DNA of 64,000 bases from an uncultured Oscillospiraceae bacterium (lineage in GTDB: Bacteria > Bacillota > Clostridia > Oscillospirales > Acutalibacteraceae), in assembly GCA_958448165.1 (NCBI GenBank), contig CAUDCW010000006.1, forward strand, positions 76,827-140,826, given 5' to 3'. Shown here in pieces: positions 49,936 to 58,156 of this stretch. Positions within the stretch are counted from its first letter, which is position 1. Every line of letters begins with the position of its first letter. The notes beneath the pieces were generated by a model that worked only from the letters and a program-made list of their open reading frames with translations, made no database searches and was not told where the DNA came from. The position numbers and the translations under genes were made by a program.

Positions 49936-51387
49936 TTGGAAAATACAAAAGAGCAGAATATGTCGATGCTTGCGGATTTTTATGAGTTCACAATGGGCAA
50001 CGGCTATTTTAAAAACGGTTTTTACAAACGCAGCACATATTTTGACGTGTTCTTCCGCAGTGTTCCCGACGGCGGCGGTTTTGCCATAGCCGCAGGACTT
50101 GAGCAGGTGATTGAATATATAAAAAATCTGCACTTCGGCGATGAAGAAATTGAGTATTTTAAAAGCAAGAATATTTTCGACGACGGCTTTCTTGACTATC
50201 TGAAAAATTTCAGATTCTCGGGCGATATCTACGCAGTGCCGGAGGGTACTCCTGTTTTTCCGAACGAGCCGATTATGGTTATCAAAGCGCCTGCAATTGA
50301 AGCCCAGCTTATCGAAACCTTTGTGCTTTTAACGCTCAACCACCAGTCGCTTGTTGCGACAAAGGCAAACAGAATTGTCAGGGCGGCGCAGGGCAGAGCT
50401 GTGCTTGAGTTCGGCTCCAGACGTGCTCAGGGAGCAAGCGGAGCAATTGACGGTGCAAGAGCCGCCTTTATCGGCGGTGCGGCAGGAACAGCCTGTACGC
50501 TGAGCGATATGCTCTACGGTGTTCCTGCAAGCGGCACAATGGCTCATTCGTGGGTGCAGATGTTTGACAGCGAATACGAGGCATTTGAGTGCTACTGCAA
50601 GCTATATCCGCACAATGCAACTCTGCTTGTCGATACCTACAACACACTTAAAAGCGGTGTGCCGAACGCAATAGAAGCCTTTAAGAATATACTTGTGCCG
50701 ATGGGTATAAATAATTTCGCCATTCGGCTTGATTCGGGCGATATTTCGTATCTTTCCAAAAAGGCGAGAAAAATGCTCGACGATGCCGGACTTGAGCGCT
50801 GTAAGATAGTTGCGTCAAATTCGCTTGACGAGCATCTGATAAGCGACCTTGTGCTTCAGGGCGCCGAGGTTGATTTGTTCGGCGTGGGCGAGAGGCTGAT
50901 AACCTCAAAAAGCTCACCCGTGTTCGGCGGTGTTTATAAGCTTGTTGCAGTTGAAAACGGCAACGGAGAGATAATCCCCAAAATAAAAATCAGCGAAAAT
51001 GTCGGCAAGATAACAAATCCGCACTTTAAAAAGCTCTACCGCCTTTATGACAAGGAAAGCGGAAAAGCAATCGCCGACCAGCTTTGTGTTTTTGACGAGC
51101 TGATCGACGACAGTAAGCCTATTACGATTTTTGACCCGAATGCAACGTGGAAAAAGAAAACAATAACCGACTACACGGCAAAACAGCTTCTGACGCCGAT
51201 ATTTAAAAACGGCGAATTGGTTTACCGCAATCCGCCGCTTAACGATATTCGTGATTATTGCAAAAATCAGCTTGACCTGCTCTGGGACGAGGTTAAGCGA
51301 TTTGAAAATCCGCACAGCTATTATGTCGATTTGTCTGAAAAGCTATGGGGGATAAAGCAAAAGTTGCTTGAGCAAGCAAAGATGTGA
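49936..51387 (+). CDS. pncB: Nicotinate phosphoribosyltransferase
   Basis: 483 residues from TTG 49936, after GAGGTGAT. Motifs include MLADFYEFTMGNGYF at the start, VLEFGSRRAQGASGAIDGAR with the conserved His replaced by context typical of long-form enzymes, AIRLDSGDISYLSKKAR and SNSLDEHLI. It makes nicotinate mononucleotide from nicotinate and PRPP for NAD salvage. It is coupled to the nicotinamidase-like gene. It ends 2 bp from the convergent carD gene with no terminator between, so the transcripts probably overlap. Confidence 0.93.
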   Translation: MENTKEQNMSMLADFYEFTMGNGYFKNGFYKRSTYFDVFFRSVPDGGGFAIAAGLEQVIEYIKNLHFGDEEIEYFKSKNIFDDGFLDYLKNFRFSGDIYAVPEGTPVFPNEPIMVIKAPAIEAQLIETFVLLTLNHQSLVATKANRIVRAAQGRAVLEFGSRRAQGASGAIDGARAAFIGGAAGTACTLSDMLYGVPASGTMAHSWVQMFDSEYEAFECYCKLYPHNATLLVDTYNTLKSGVPNAIEAFKNILVPMGINNFAIRLDSGDISYLSKKARKMLDDAGLERCKIVASNSLDEHLISDLVLQGAEVDLFGVGERLITSKSSPVFGGVYKLVAVENGNGEIIPKIKISENVGKITNPHFKKLYRLYDKESGKAIADQLCVFDELIDDSKPITIFDPNATWKKKTITDYTAKQLLTPIFKNGELVYRNPPLNDIRDYCKNQLDLLWDEVKRFENPHSYYVDLSEKLWGIKQKLLEQAKM

Positions 51388-51389
51388 TT

Positions 51390-51899
51390 TTATGCCTCGA
51401 CACGATGAGCTTCAAGCTCTTCACGGATAAACGTCAGAACCTCGTCGGGCGCAATGTCAAGAACAATTGCCAGTTCTTCAAACAGTATTTTCTCGCCGTC
51501 CTTCATAATACGCTCGTCAGCAATGTGGAATTTTCTGCCGCCGGCGAGCTTTTCTTTTTGCTTGCGGTGCAGTGTTTTCAGCATACACGAAAGCTCGGTG
51601 CGGTTGCCGCCTTTGACTATTTCCGTGTATTTTTCTTTTCTTGCGCTGTCATCTTCAATCCATATTGTTTCTTCATCGGGCATCGAGTCGATAAGCGCCA
51701 TAGCCTCATCCTTTGTGATGAGTGCTCTCATTCTGACCTCGCTCACACCGACAGGCGCATAAATTTTTGAGCCGCTTATATAAACCGGCTTTAAAATATA
51801 GTAGCTTTTCTTCTCACCGCTTATGCGTTCATCTCTGATGTCCTCAATTTCACAAACTCCGGTTGAGCCGTAAATAATATACTGCCCGATTTCAAACAT
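51390..51899 (-). CDS. CarD/CdnL-family transcription factor
   Basis: 169 residues. The RNA polymerase-interacting Tudor-like domain (FEIGQYIIYGSTGVCEIEDI, then YYILKPVYISGSKIYAPVG) is followed by a helical C-terminal domain (ALIDSMPDEETIWIEDDSAR). CarD-type proteins stabilise open complexes at promoters such as those of rRNA genes. ATG 51899 is set by AAGGAG eight nt upstream; the frame's earlier GTG at 51908 overlaps the SD. The gene follows a small Cys-rich protein gene on the same strand. Confidence 0.92.
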   Translation of the reverse strand: MFEIGQYIIYGSTGVCEIEDIRDERISGEKKSYYILKPVYISGSKIYAPVGVSEVRMRALITKDEAMALIDSMPDEETIWIEDDSARKEKYTEIVKGGNRTELSCMLKTLHRKQKEKLAGGRKFHIADERIMKDGEKILFEELAIVLDIAPDEVLTFIREELEAHRVEA

Positions 51900-51932
51900 T
51901 GCACTCACTCCTTCAAATACCGACTGTTTCTG

Positions 51933-52211
51933 TCAGGATTTTTTCCACGGCATTTTGCCGCCGTAGTATTTATCCGAAATTTCTCGTTGCCTTTTTTCGT
52001 CAAGCGAATTCAGCCTGTTTGACCATTTTTGCTTTGTCAGGACTGTTTTGTCTTTGATTGTGCAAAAGCGGCAGTTTTTGCCGACACATTTTTTAAACGA
52101 AAGCTCACGGCAGCGGCCGTTTTCCATAAGATGAATACAGTTGGGCAAATCAAGAATTTCAAAGGAATTTCCTGCGCTTGTCGGAATAAAATTGTTTTGA
52201 CTGTTCATCAT
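51933..52211 (-). CDS. Small cysteine-rich protein of unknown function
   Basis: About 92 residues (start ATG 52211 or 52208; GTGs further up are possible). Six Cys: CIHLMENGRCRELSFKKC, then GKNC and FC, which look like a small zinc or metal knuckle. Basic residues are frequent, with a tail KYYGGKMPWKKS. Not recognised as a named family. It is 33 bp upstream of carD, so probably co-transcribed. A terminator-like hairpin lies just before its start (52231-52283). Confidence 0.7.
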   Translation of the reverse strand: MMNSQNNFIPTSAGNSFEILDLPNCIHLMENGRCRELSFKKCVGKNCRFCTIKDKTVLTKQKWSNRLNSLDEKRQREISDKYYGGKMPWKKS

Positions 52212-52230
52212 CACCACGTCACCATATCCT

Positions 52231-52283
52231 AAAAAAATAAACGTGCCTTGATAACCGGACTTACGTTTATCAAACTACACGTT
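52231..52283 (-). terminator. Attenuator-like hairpin upstream of the Cys-rich gene
   Basis: On the minus strand nested arms AACGTG/CACGTT and TTGATAA/TTATCAA form a stem that is followed by a run of seven T, about 20 bp before the start codons. It may end transcripts before the gene and so regulate it. From 52284 to 52511 nothing else is supported. Confidence 0.5.
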
Positions 52284-52511
52284 ACAGGATAATTATACCG
52301 TTTTTGTAAAAAAATTGTCATAGGGGAAATTAACGAAAATCAAAAATATTTTTCAAGCGAGAGTAAGAAAATTTGCCAAGCGAGTATTATGCCGATTTGC
52401 GATAAAACAGGCAAAATCTGTTTTCCTTTTAACCGTATTGCTGATAAAATAACCATGCAAACATTTTGATTGCTTCACCGCTGATAAGTGCAAGTGTTCA
52501 TTTTTTGTTCA

Positions 52512-52539
52512 TTGACATAGTGTCAAAAAATGGTATAAT
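52512..52539 (+). promoter_or_regulatory. Promoter of htpG with inverted repeat
   Basis: TTGACA (52512-52517), 16 nt, TATAAT (52534-52539). TTGACA-N3-TGTCAA forms an inverted repeat over the -35 box that could be an operator. It does not match the CIRCE element. Confidence 0.6.
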
Positions 52540-52606
52540 ATAATTTAAACGGTCTTTTACCAGTAATTTGTATATTTATTTTGAGAAATGAAAGGATCTG
52601 ATTGTT

Positions 52607-54502
52607 ATGGAGAAAAAGACCTTCAAGGCTGAATCACAAAGGCTTTTAGACCTTATGATCAACTCGATTTACACACACAAGGAAATTTTTCTGCGTGAGA
52701 TAATTTCAAACGCAAGCGACGCCATCGACAAACTGCATTTTGTATCTCTCACCGACGAAAAGGCGAGAGAGGTTATGGCGGATACTCCCTCAATCAACAT
52801 ATACACCGACAAGGACGCAAGAACCATCACCGTAATCGACGACGGCATCGGTATGAGCGAGCAGGAGCTTGAAGAAAATCTCGGCACTATTGCAAAGAGC
52901 GGTTCACTCAAGTTCAAGCAGGAGCTTGACGAGAACGAAAAGAGTGATATCATCGGTCAGTTCGGCGTCGGCTTCTATTCGGCATTTATGGTGTCTGACG
53001 ACGTAACGGTTATTTCAAAACGCTACGACAGCGAACAGGCTTACAAGTGGAACTCAGACGGTGTTGAGGGCTACACAATTGAGCCGTGTGAAAAGGATAA
53101 GGTCGGCACAGAAATCATAATGCACCTCAAGGAGGACAATGACGACGAGAAGTACAGCGAGTATCTTGACGAATACAGGCTTAAATACCTCATCAAGAAA
53201 TACAGCGACTATATCCGCCACCCGATTATAATTGACGTTACATCGTCGGTCAACACAGCCGCCGAGGGCGAGGACCCGAAGTGGGAGAGTGTTAAAAGCC
53301 GTGAAACAATAAACAGTATGGTTCCGATATGGCAGAGAGCAAAAAGCGAGGTATCGGACGAGGACTGTGCCGCCTATTATAAGGAAAACTTCGGCGGCTT
53401 CAGCGACCCGCTGTCAACAATCCGTGTGAGCGCCGAGGGCGTTGTTTCTTACAAGGCGATGCTGTTTATCCCGAGCGAGGTTCCCTATAACTACTATTCA
53501 AGAGATTATCAGAGAGGACTCCAGCTTTATTCAAACGGCGTTCTTATAATGGAAAAATGCGAACAGCTTTTGCCGGAGTATTTCGGCTTTGTCAAGGGCG
53601 TTGTTGATTCACCTGATTTGTCGCTTAACATTTCGCGTGAAATTCTTCAGCACGACCGTCAGCTTTCGATAATTGCAAAGAATATAGAAAAGAAGATTAA
53701 AAACGAGCTTAAAAAGCTTCTTGAAAACGACATCGAGAAGTACGAGGGCTTCTGGAAAAACTTTGGCAGACACATTAAATACGGCGTTGTAAGCGACTAC
53801 GGCGTGCATAAGGACGATATTTCCGATTTGCTTGTGTATTACAGCTCCAACGAGGAGGGCAAGCTGACAACGCTTGACAGCTATGTTTCAAGAATGCCCG
53901 AGAGTCAGAAGTATATTTACTATGCCTGCGGCGAAAGCATTTCAAAAATCACCACACTGCCGCAGATGGAGCTTTGCCGTGAAAAGGGTTATGAAATTCT
54001 TTACTTCACCGAGGACGTTGATGAATTTGTAGCACAGGCTCTTGTATCGTACAAGGATAAGCAGTTCAAGTCAATAACGGCTCAGGACGCCGAGCTTCAG
54101 AGCGACGAGGAAAAGAAAGAAACCGAAAAGAAGCAGGAGGACAACAAGGACCTTCTTGACTTCGTAAAGGAAAGCCTTGACGGCAAAATTGTAAAGGCGG
54201 TTATCTCAAACAAGCTCAAGAGCCACCCTGTCTGCCTGTCAACCGAAGGACCCGTTACAATTGAGGTCGAAAAGTATTACGCACAGATGCCGGGTATGGA
54301 CAACAAGCCGAAGGCATCAAAGGTGCTTGAATTAAACCCCGACAATGCTGCGTTTGAGGCGCTCAAAGATGCGTTTGAGGCGGACGATAAGGACAAGGCG
54401 GCAAAATATGCCGATATCCTGTTCAATCAGGCTTTGCTTATTGCAGGACTTCCGCTCGACGATGCAACCCACTACTGCGACCTTGTCTGCTCGCTTATGT
54501 AA
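52607..54502 (+). CDS. htpG: Molecular chaperone HtpG (Hsp90)
   Basis: 631 residues, full length. The N-terminal ATPase has EIFLREIISNASDAIDKL, DDGIGMSEQEL, GTIAKSGSLKF and IGQFGVGFYSAFMV. The middle domain carries SREILQHDRQL with the catalytic Arg, and the C-terminal dimer domain ends near the stop. It folds and stabilises cytoplasmic clients under stress. SD AATGAAAGGATC. It has its own promoter with an inverted repeat. Confidence 0.97.
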   Translation: MEKKTFKAESQRLLDLMINSIYTHKEIFLREIISNASDAIDKLHFVSLTDEKAREVMADTPSINIYTDKDARTITVIDDGIGMSEQELEENLGTIAKSGSLKFKQELDENEKSDIIGQFGVGFYSAFMVSDDVTVISKRYDSEQAYKWNSDGVEGYTIEPCEKDKVGTEIIMHLKEDNDDEKYSEYLDEYRLKYLIKKYSDYIRHPIIIDVTSSVNTAAEGEDPKWESVKSRETINSMVPIWQRAKSEVSDEDCAAYYKENFGGFSDPLSTIRVSAEGVVSYKAMLFIPSEVPYNYYSRDYQRGLQLYSNGVLIMEKCEQLLPEYFGFVKGVVDSPDLSLNISREILQHDRQLSIIAKNIEKKIKNELKKLLENDIEKYEGFWKNFGRHIKYGVVSDYGVHKDDISDLLVYYSSNEEGKLTTLDSYVSRMPESQKYIYYACGESISKITTLPQMELCREKGYEILYFTEDVDEFVAQALVSYKDKQFKSITAQDAELQSDEEKKETEKKQEDNKDLLDFVKESLDGKIVKAVISNKLKSHPVCLSTEGPVTIEVEKYYAQMPGMDNKPKASKVLELNPDNAAFEALKDAFEADDKDKAAKYADILFNQALLIAGLPLDDATHYCDLVCSLM

Positions 54503-54620
54503 AAGTTTTGAGAGTTGAGAGTGAAGATATGGTTGTCGCCGCAAGCGGCTTGAATTAAGAAATACTCGCAACGAGGTTATAGGGAACGGGCTTGCCTGTT
54601 TCGGTTCGCTCTGCTGAAGC
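54503..54620. repeat. Dispersed repeats after htpG
   Basis: Includes GAGAGTTGAGAGTG, a GGTTGTCGCCGCAAGCGGCT copy as at 8083, and the TAGGGAACGG plus GGTTCGCTCTGCTGAA block shared with 49272. No gene is visible until 54731. Confidence 0.55.
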
Positions 54621-54730
54621 CTGCAATACAAACAATATTTCAGAAAGTCGGTGAAGCCGTGCGTATCCTGCCGTAAAAAAGCTTTACTCTGAAAACAGAG
54701 TTGACCACAAGAGAGGTTCACGATGTTCTG

Positions 54731-55147
54731 ATGAGCAAAACCGAGCCGAAAAAGAAAACAGACTTCTTTTTCGGCAGCAGCACCGATAAGCCGTTTCGCG
54801 GCGAGGTCGGACTGTCTGATTTCAAGATTATGCGCTCAGTTCAACAATACAAAGGAGTTTCAACTTCTCCGGTAGTTATAGGAACGGTAAATTCCGTAGG
54901 CAATGGTTCTGCAATATGTGTAGTAATGCGTATGCAAAAGTGTATTTGGTCTTTTATTTTTGCCGAGTTGTTGTTTTTGGCGGTAATAGGATTGGCTTTA
55001 GTCAAATCTGAGTTTTCTACAGCAATGGTTTACTGTTTTCTGGTGATTGCTCTTATGCTTTTCATGTTTATTTTGAGCATTTTTATCGGCTTTCGTTCAG
55101 GCGCAAAACGGGCAGAAGAGGAGATTCGCTCCGTGTTCAATTGCTGA
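54731..55147 (+). CDS. Small membrane protein of unknown function
   Basis: 138 residues from ATG 54731. A soluble start (SKTEPKKKTDFFFGSSTDKP) is followed by FRGEVGLSDFKIMRSVQQYK and PVVIGTVNSVGNGSAICVVM. Two membrane helices (WSFIFAELLFLAVIGLALV and VYCFLVIALMLFMFILSIF) and a charged tail follow. The pattern of a beta-sandwich-like start with two helices is seen in many short hypothetical proteins. The SD GAGAGG lies about 18 nt upstream, so the start is not certain; the earlier TTG at 54701 is an alternative. It may be a truncated longer gene. Confidence 0.6.
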   Translation: MSKTEPKKKTDFFFGSSTDKPFRGEVGLSDFKIMRSVQQYKGVSTSPVVIGTVNSVGNGSAICVVMRMQKCIWSFIFAELLFLAVIGLALVKSEFSTAMVYCFLVIALMLFMFILSIFIGFRSGAKRAEEEIRSVFNC

Positions 55148-55177
55148 CAAGATAATTCCCATTTATCTCTCTTATTC

Positions 55178-55217
55178 AAAAGACCGGCAGTGCGTTCTGT
55201 GCTGTCGGTCTTTTGTG
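55178..55217 (+). terminator. Terminator of the small membrane protein gene
   Basis: Stem AAAAGACCGGCAG with a complement containing one G-T pair, and a T4 tract. Confidence 0.8.
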
Positions 55218-55220
55218 TGC

Positions 55221-55249
55221 AAAAACAGCCCGACGCATTTGTCGGGCTG
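55221..55249 (-). terminator. Terminator of ackA
   Basis: Perfect 9-bp stem CAGCCCGAC with its complement, followed by five T on the minus strand. It now lies about 200 bp beyond the ackA stop because a MITE is inserted between. Confidence 0.8.
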
Positions 55250-55272
55250 AAAGTTTTGACATGTATATCTGA

Positions 55273-55443
55273 GGAAACACTGAATAAATCACGCTGAAAG
55301 CTGTTTGCACATCTTGCTTGCATATTTTCCGTCAGCCTGACCAAAAAATCCTCGTAATGCGTCAGCATTACTGCGGTTTATTTGTCTAACCTGACGAAAA
55401 ATCTGACGGCGCAATATGCACAAACGATTTAATCAGTGTTTAC
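55273..55443. mobile_element. MITE, full copy 3 (family A)
   Basis: 171 bp, the same family as 12017 and 13107, flanked by a direct CTGA duplication (55269-55272 and 55444-55447). The right end has an altered base (TTTAC). The insertion is four bases from the ackA stop codon. Confidence 0.85.
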
Positions 55444-55447
55444 CTGA

Positions 55448-56653
55448 TTAAAGCTTCTCAACAATATCCTTTGTATCTCTTGCGATAACAAGCTCCTCGT
55501 TTGTCGGGATAACATAAACTTTGATCTTGCTGTCGGGAGCCGAGATAAGACCCTCTTTGCCGAGAACCATCTGCTCGTTAAGCTCACGATCAAGCTTAAC
55601 GCCGATGCAGTCGAGCATATCGCAGATTCTCTCTCTGTGGTGAGCCTGGTTTTCGCCAAGACCTGCGGTAAAGGTGATTGCGTCACAGCCGTCAAGCGCT
55701 ACAAAGTAGCCGCCGATGAACTTTGCAATTTCATAAATAAGCATCTTGTGGGCGAGAATTGCTCTCTCGTTGCCCTCTTCGGCAGCCTTTGTTACGTCAC
55801 GGTCGTCGCTTGATACGCCGGAAATACCGAGAAGTCCTGATTTCTTGTTGAGCAAGTCGCTCATTTCCTCGGGCGATAGATGCTCTTTCTCTGCAAGGAA
55901 GGTAACAACAGACGGGTCAAGTGTGCCTGTTCTCGTGCCCATCATAAAGCCGTCAAGCGGTGTAAGACCCATACTTGTGTCGATAACCTTGCCGCCGTCA
56001 ACAGCGGTGATAGATGAGCCGTTGCCGAGGTGGCAGGAAATAATCTTGATATCCTTTGGCTCAACGCCCATAAGCTCGGCACAGCGACCTGTAACATAGC
56101 GGTGCGATGTGCCGTGGAAGCCGTAGCGGCGAATCTGATATTTCTCGTAATATTCATACGGAATCGGGTAAATATAAGCGTAGTCGGGCATAGTCGAGTG
56201 GAATGCGGTGTCAAATACAACAACCTCGGGCACGTCCTTGCCGAACACCTCCTGAGAAGCTCTGATAGCCTGAACATGACCCTTGTTGTGAAGCGGAGCA
56301 AGCGGAATAAGGCTTTCGATACCCTCAACAACCTTGTCGGTTACAAGCTCACTCTTGCTGAACAGTGCGCCGCCCTGCACTATTCTGTGGCCGATAGCGC
56401 TGATTTCCGAAAGGCTGTCGATAACGCCGTACTCTTTGTCAATAAGAGCGTCCTTGACCTGCATAAACGCTACCTTGTGGTCGGGCATTTCAACATTCTT
56501 CTTCAGCACACGTCCGTCGGCTGTCTTGTGTGTAAAGATGCCGTCAATGCCGATTCTTTCACAGTTTCCTTTGGCAAGAACCTTTTCATCGTCCATATCA
56601 AAAAGCTGATATTTCAGCGAGGAGCTTCCTGCGTTGATTACCAAAATCTTCAT
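55448..56653 (-). CDS. ackA: Acetate kinase
   Basis: 401 residues. Signatures are LVINAGSSSLKYQLFD at the N-terminus, VFDTAFHSTMP, YGFHGTSHRYV and HLGNGSSI, and GTRTGTLDP. It makes ATP and acetate from acetyl phosphate, the main fermentation ATP source in such organisms. SD AGGAGGATA precedes the ATG. Its promoter is divergent from tmcAL. No pta gene is adjacent. The MITE lies directly behind the stop codon. Confidence 0.97.
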   Translation of the reverse strand: MKILVINAGSSSLKYQLFDMDDEKVLAKGNCERIGIDGIFTHKTADGRVLKKNVEMPDHKVAFMQVKDALIDKEYGVIDSLSEISAIGHRIVQGGALFSKSELVTDKVVEGIESLIPLAPLHNKGHVQAIRASQEVFGKDVPEVVVFDTAFHSTMPDYAYIYPIPYEYYEKYQIRRYGFHGTSHRYVTGRCAELMGVEPKDIKIISCHLGNGSSITAVDGGKVIDTSMGLTPLDGFMMGTRTGTLDPSVVTFLAEKEHLSPEEMSDLLNKKSGLLGISGVSSDDRDVTKAAEEGNERAILAHKMLIYEIAKFIGGYFVALDGCDAITFTAGLGENQAHHRERICDMLDCIGVKLDRELNEQMVLGKEGLISAPDSKIKVYVIPTNEELVIARDTKDIVEKL

Positions 56654-56695
56654 TTTTATCCTCCTAATGGTTGCATATAAGTTCTATACTAATAT

Positions 56696-56724
56696 ATAAT
56701 AGTACATAAGAGTAAAAAATTCAA
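56696..56724 (-). promoter_or_regulatory. Promoter of ackA
   Basis: On the minus strand TTGAAT (56719-56724), 17 nt, TATTAT (56696-56701), about 43 bp upstream of the start. Confidence 0.6.
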
Positions 56725-56776
56725 CCTTTTTATGTCGATGATTGTAAAAATATGTATAAAATTCCGGTGGTAATGT

Positions 56777-57961
56777 ATGAAAATAAGCTGTGTGATAAGT
56801 GAATTCAACCCGTTTCACAACGGTCATAGGTATCTGATACAAAGACAGAGGGAAAACGGCGCAACCCACATTGTCGCGGTGATGAGCGGCAGCTTTGTGC
56901 AGAGAGGCGAGTGTGCGGCCTTGAACAAATACGCCAGAGCGCACTGTGCGCTTTTAAACGGCGTTGATCTGGTGCTTGAGCTTCCGACAGTGTGGGCGTG
57001 TGCGGCGGCTCCGGTGTTTGCAAAAGGCGGAGTGTCGATAATCAAATCAATGGGTGTTGCCGACAGCGTGTTTTTCGGCAGTGAGTGCGGCGATATCAAT
57101 TTGATATCAAGGTGTGCCGAAGCGCTGCTGTCGGAGGAATTCAGCACGGCTCTTGCGAAAAACGTCAACAGTATGCCGTCATATGCCGCCGCCGTTCAGA
57201 GGTCTGTTGCCGAAACGGCAGGGGAGGAGTGCGGCGAAATTCTTTCCTCGCCGAACAACCTGCTTGCCGTTGAATATGTCAAAGAGATTTTCCGTCAGAA
57301 AGCTGGAGTAACGGCGGAAACAATCAGCCGCAAGGGAGCAGAACACGACAGCGATATTTCAAGCGGTGAGTTTGCCTCGGCGTCGATGCTGCGTGAAAAT
57401 ATCGACAATATCTCTGCTCTTGCCGCCTTTGTGCCGGATTGCACAGTTCCGATAATAGAAAACGCATCATCTACAAATGATATTGCAACGCCGAAAAGCC
57501 TTGAGAGAGTTATGATGTATGCACTGCGAACAGCCGACAGTCAAAGGCTCAAGCGTTTGCCCGATGTGTCGGAGGGACTTGAAAACAGGCTTAATCAGTC
57601 GCTCAAAGGCTCAAAAAGCCTTGACGAGGTAATTGGGAGGGCAGTCTGTCGCCGTTATTCTGCACCGAGAATCCGCCGTGCGTTGTGCTCGCTGATACTC
57701 GGCATTGACAAGGAGATGCAGGCTCAAGCGCCGCCGTATATCCGTGTGCTGGGTCTTAATTCAAACGGCAGTGAAATTCTCAGACTGATGAAAAAAAGCT
57801 GCACAGTGCCCGTTATAACGAAAACGGCGCACTATAAAACCCTGCTCGATGACAACGCTGCAAAAATCTTTGAAAAAGACATTCTTGCAGCCGATATCCG
57901 AGCTCTTGCCTGCAATCAGCCGATGGGTCAGGACTTTTTGCATAGTGTGAAAATTGTTTGA
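56777..57961 (+). CDS. tmcAL: tRNA(Met) cytidine acetate ligase TmcAL (YlbM)
   Basis: 394 residues. The nucleotidyltransferase-like start ISEFNPFHNGHRYLIQ, VMSGSFVQRGECAALNKY and ADSVFFGSECGDI are typical of YlbM, as are the middle ISSGEFASASMLRENI and the C-terminal domain. TmcAL activates acetate with ATP and acetylates C34 of elongator tRNA-Met. Its position beside ackA, which makes acetate, is a functional coincidence worth noting. SD GGTGGTAATG. A CAT-anticodon tRNA is also in this window. Confidence 0.92.
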   Translation: MKISCVISEFNPFHNGHRYLIQRQRENGATHIVAVMSGSFVQRGECAALNKYARAHCALLNGVDLVLELPTVWACAAAPVFAKGGVSIIKSMGVADSVFFGSECGDINLISRCAEALLSEEFSTALAKNVNSMPSYAAAVQRSVAETAGEECGEILSSPNNLLAVEYVKEIFRQKAGVTAETISRKGAEHDSDISSGEFASASMLRENIDNISALAAFVPDCTVPIIENASSTNDIATPKSLERVMMYALRTADSQRLKRLPDVSEGLENRLNQSLKGSKSLDEVIGRAVCRRYSAPRIRRALCSLILGIDKEMQAQAPPYIRVLGLNSNGSEILRLMKKSCTVPVITKTAHYKTLLDDNAAKIFEKDILAADIRALACNQPMGQDFLHSVKIV

Positions 57962-58076
57962 TAATTTAAGCAAAACAAAGCAACAGCCGCCCTTGCAAGC
58001 TCACAAAAGCGGATGAGCCGCTGTCGCCGTAAAACACATATTAAAAAATGACAGAAAAAGCTTTCTGCCAAACTAA

Positions 58077-58115
58077 AAAGCCATACCCAAACTGAATCGG
58101 GTATGGCTTTATTTT
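58077..58115. terminator. Bidirectional terminator
   Basis: A perfect 12-bp stem AAAGCCATACCC with its complement, and T-rich sequence on both strands, between convergent tmcAL and sigma-like genes. Confidence 0.85.
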
Positions 58116-58156
58116 AAAATATGGTTATTACCTTAAACTCAAGACTAAAAACTCAA

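Noticed and set aside
56030..56680. Long plus-strand open frame (216 codons) opposite ackA
   Set aside because: It is antisense to a perfectly conserved acetate kinase, has no SD and no recognisable domain.
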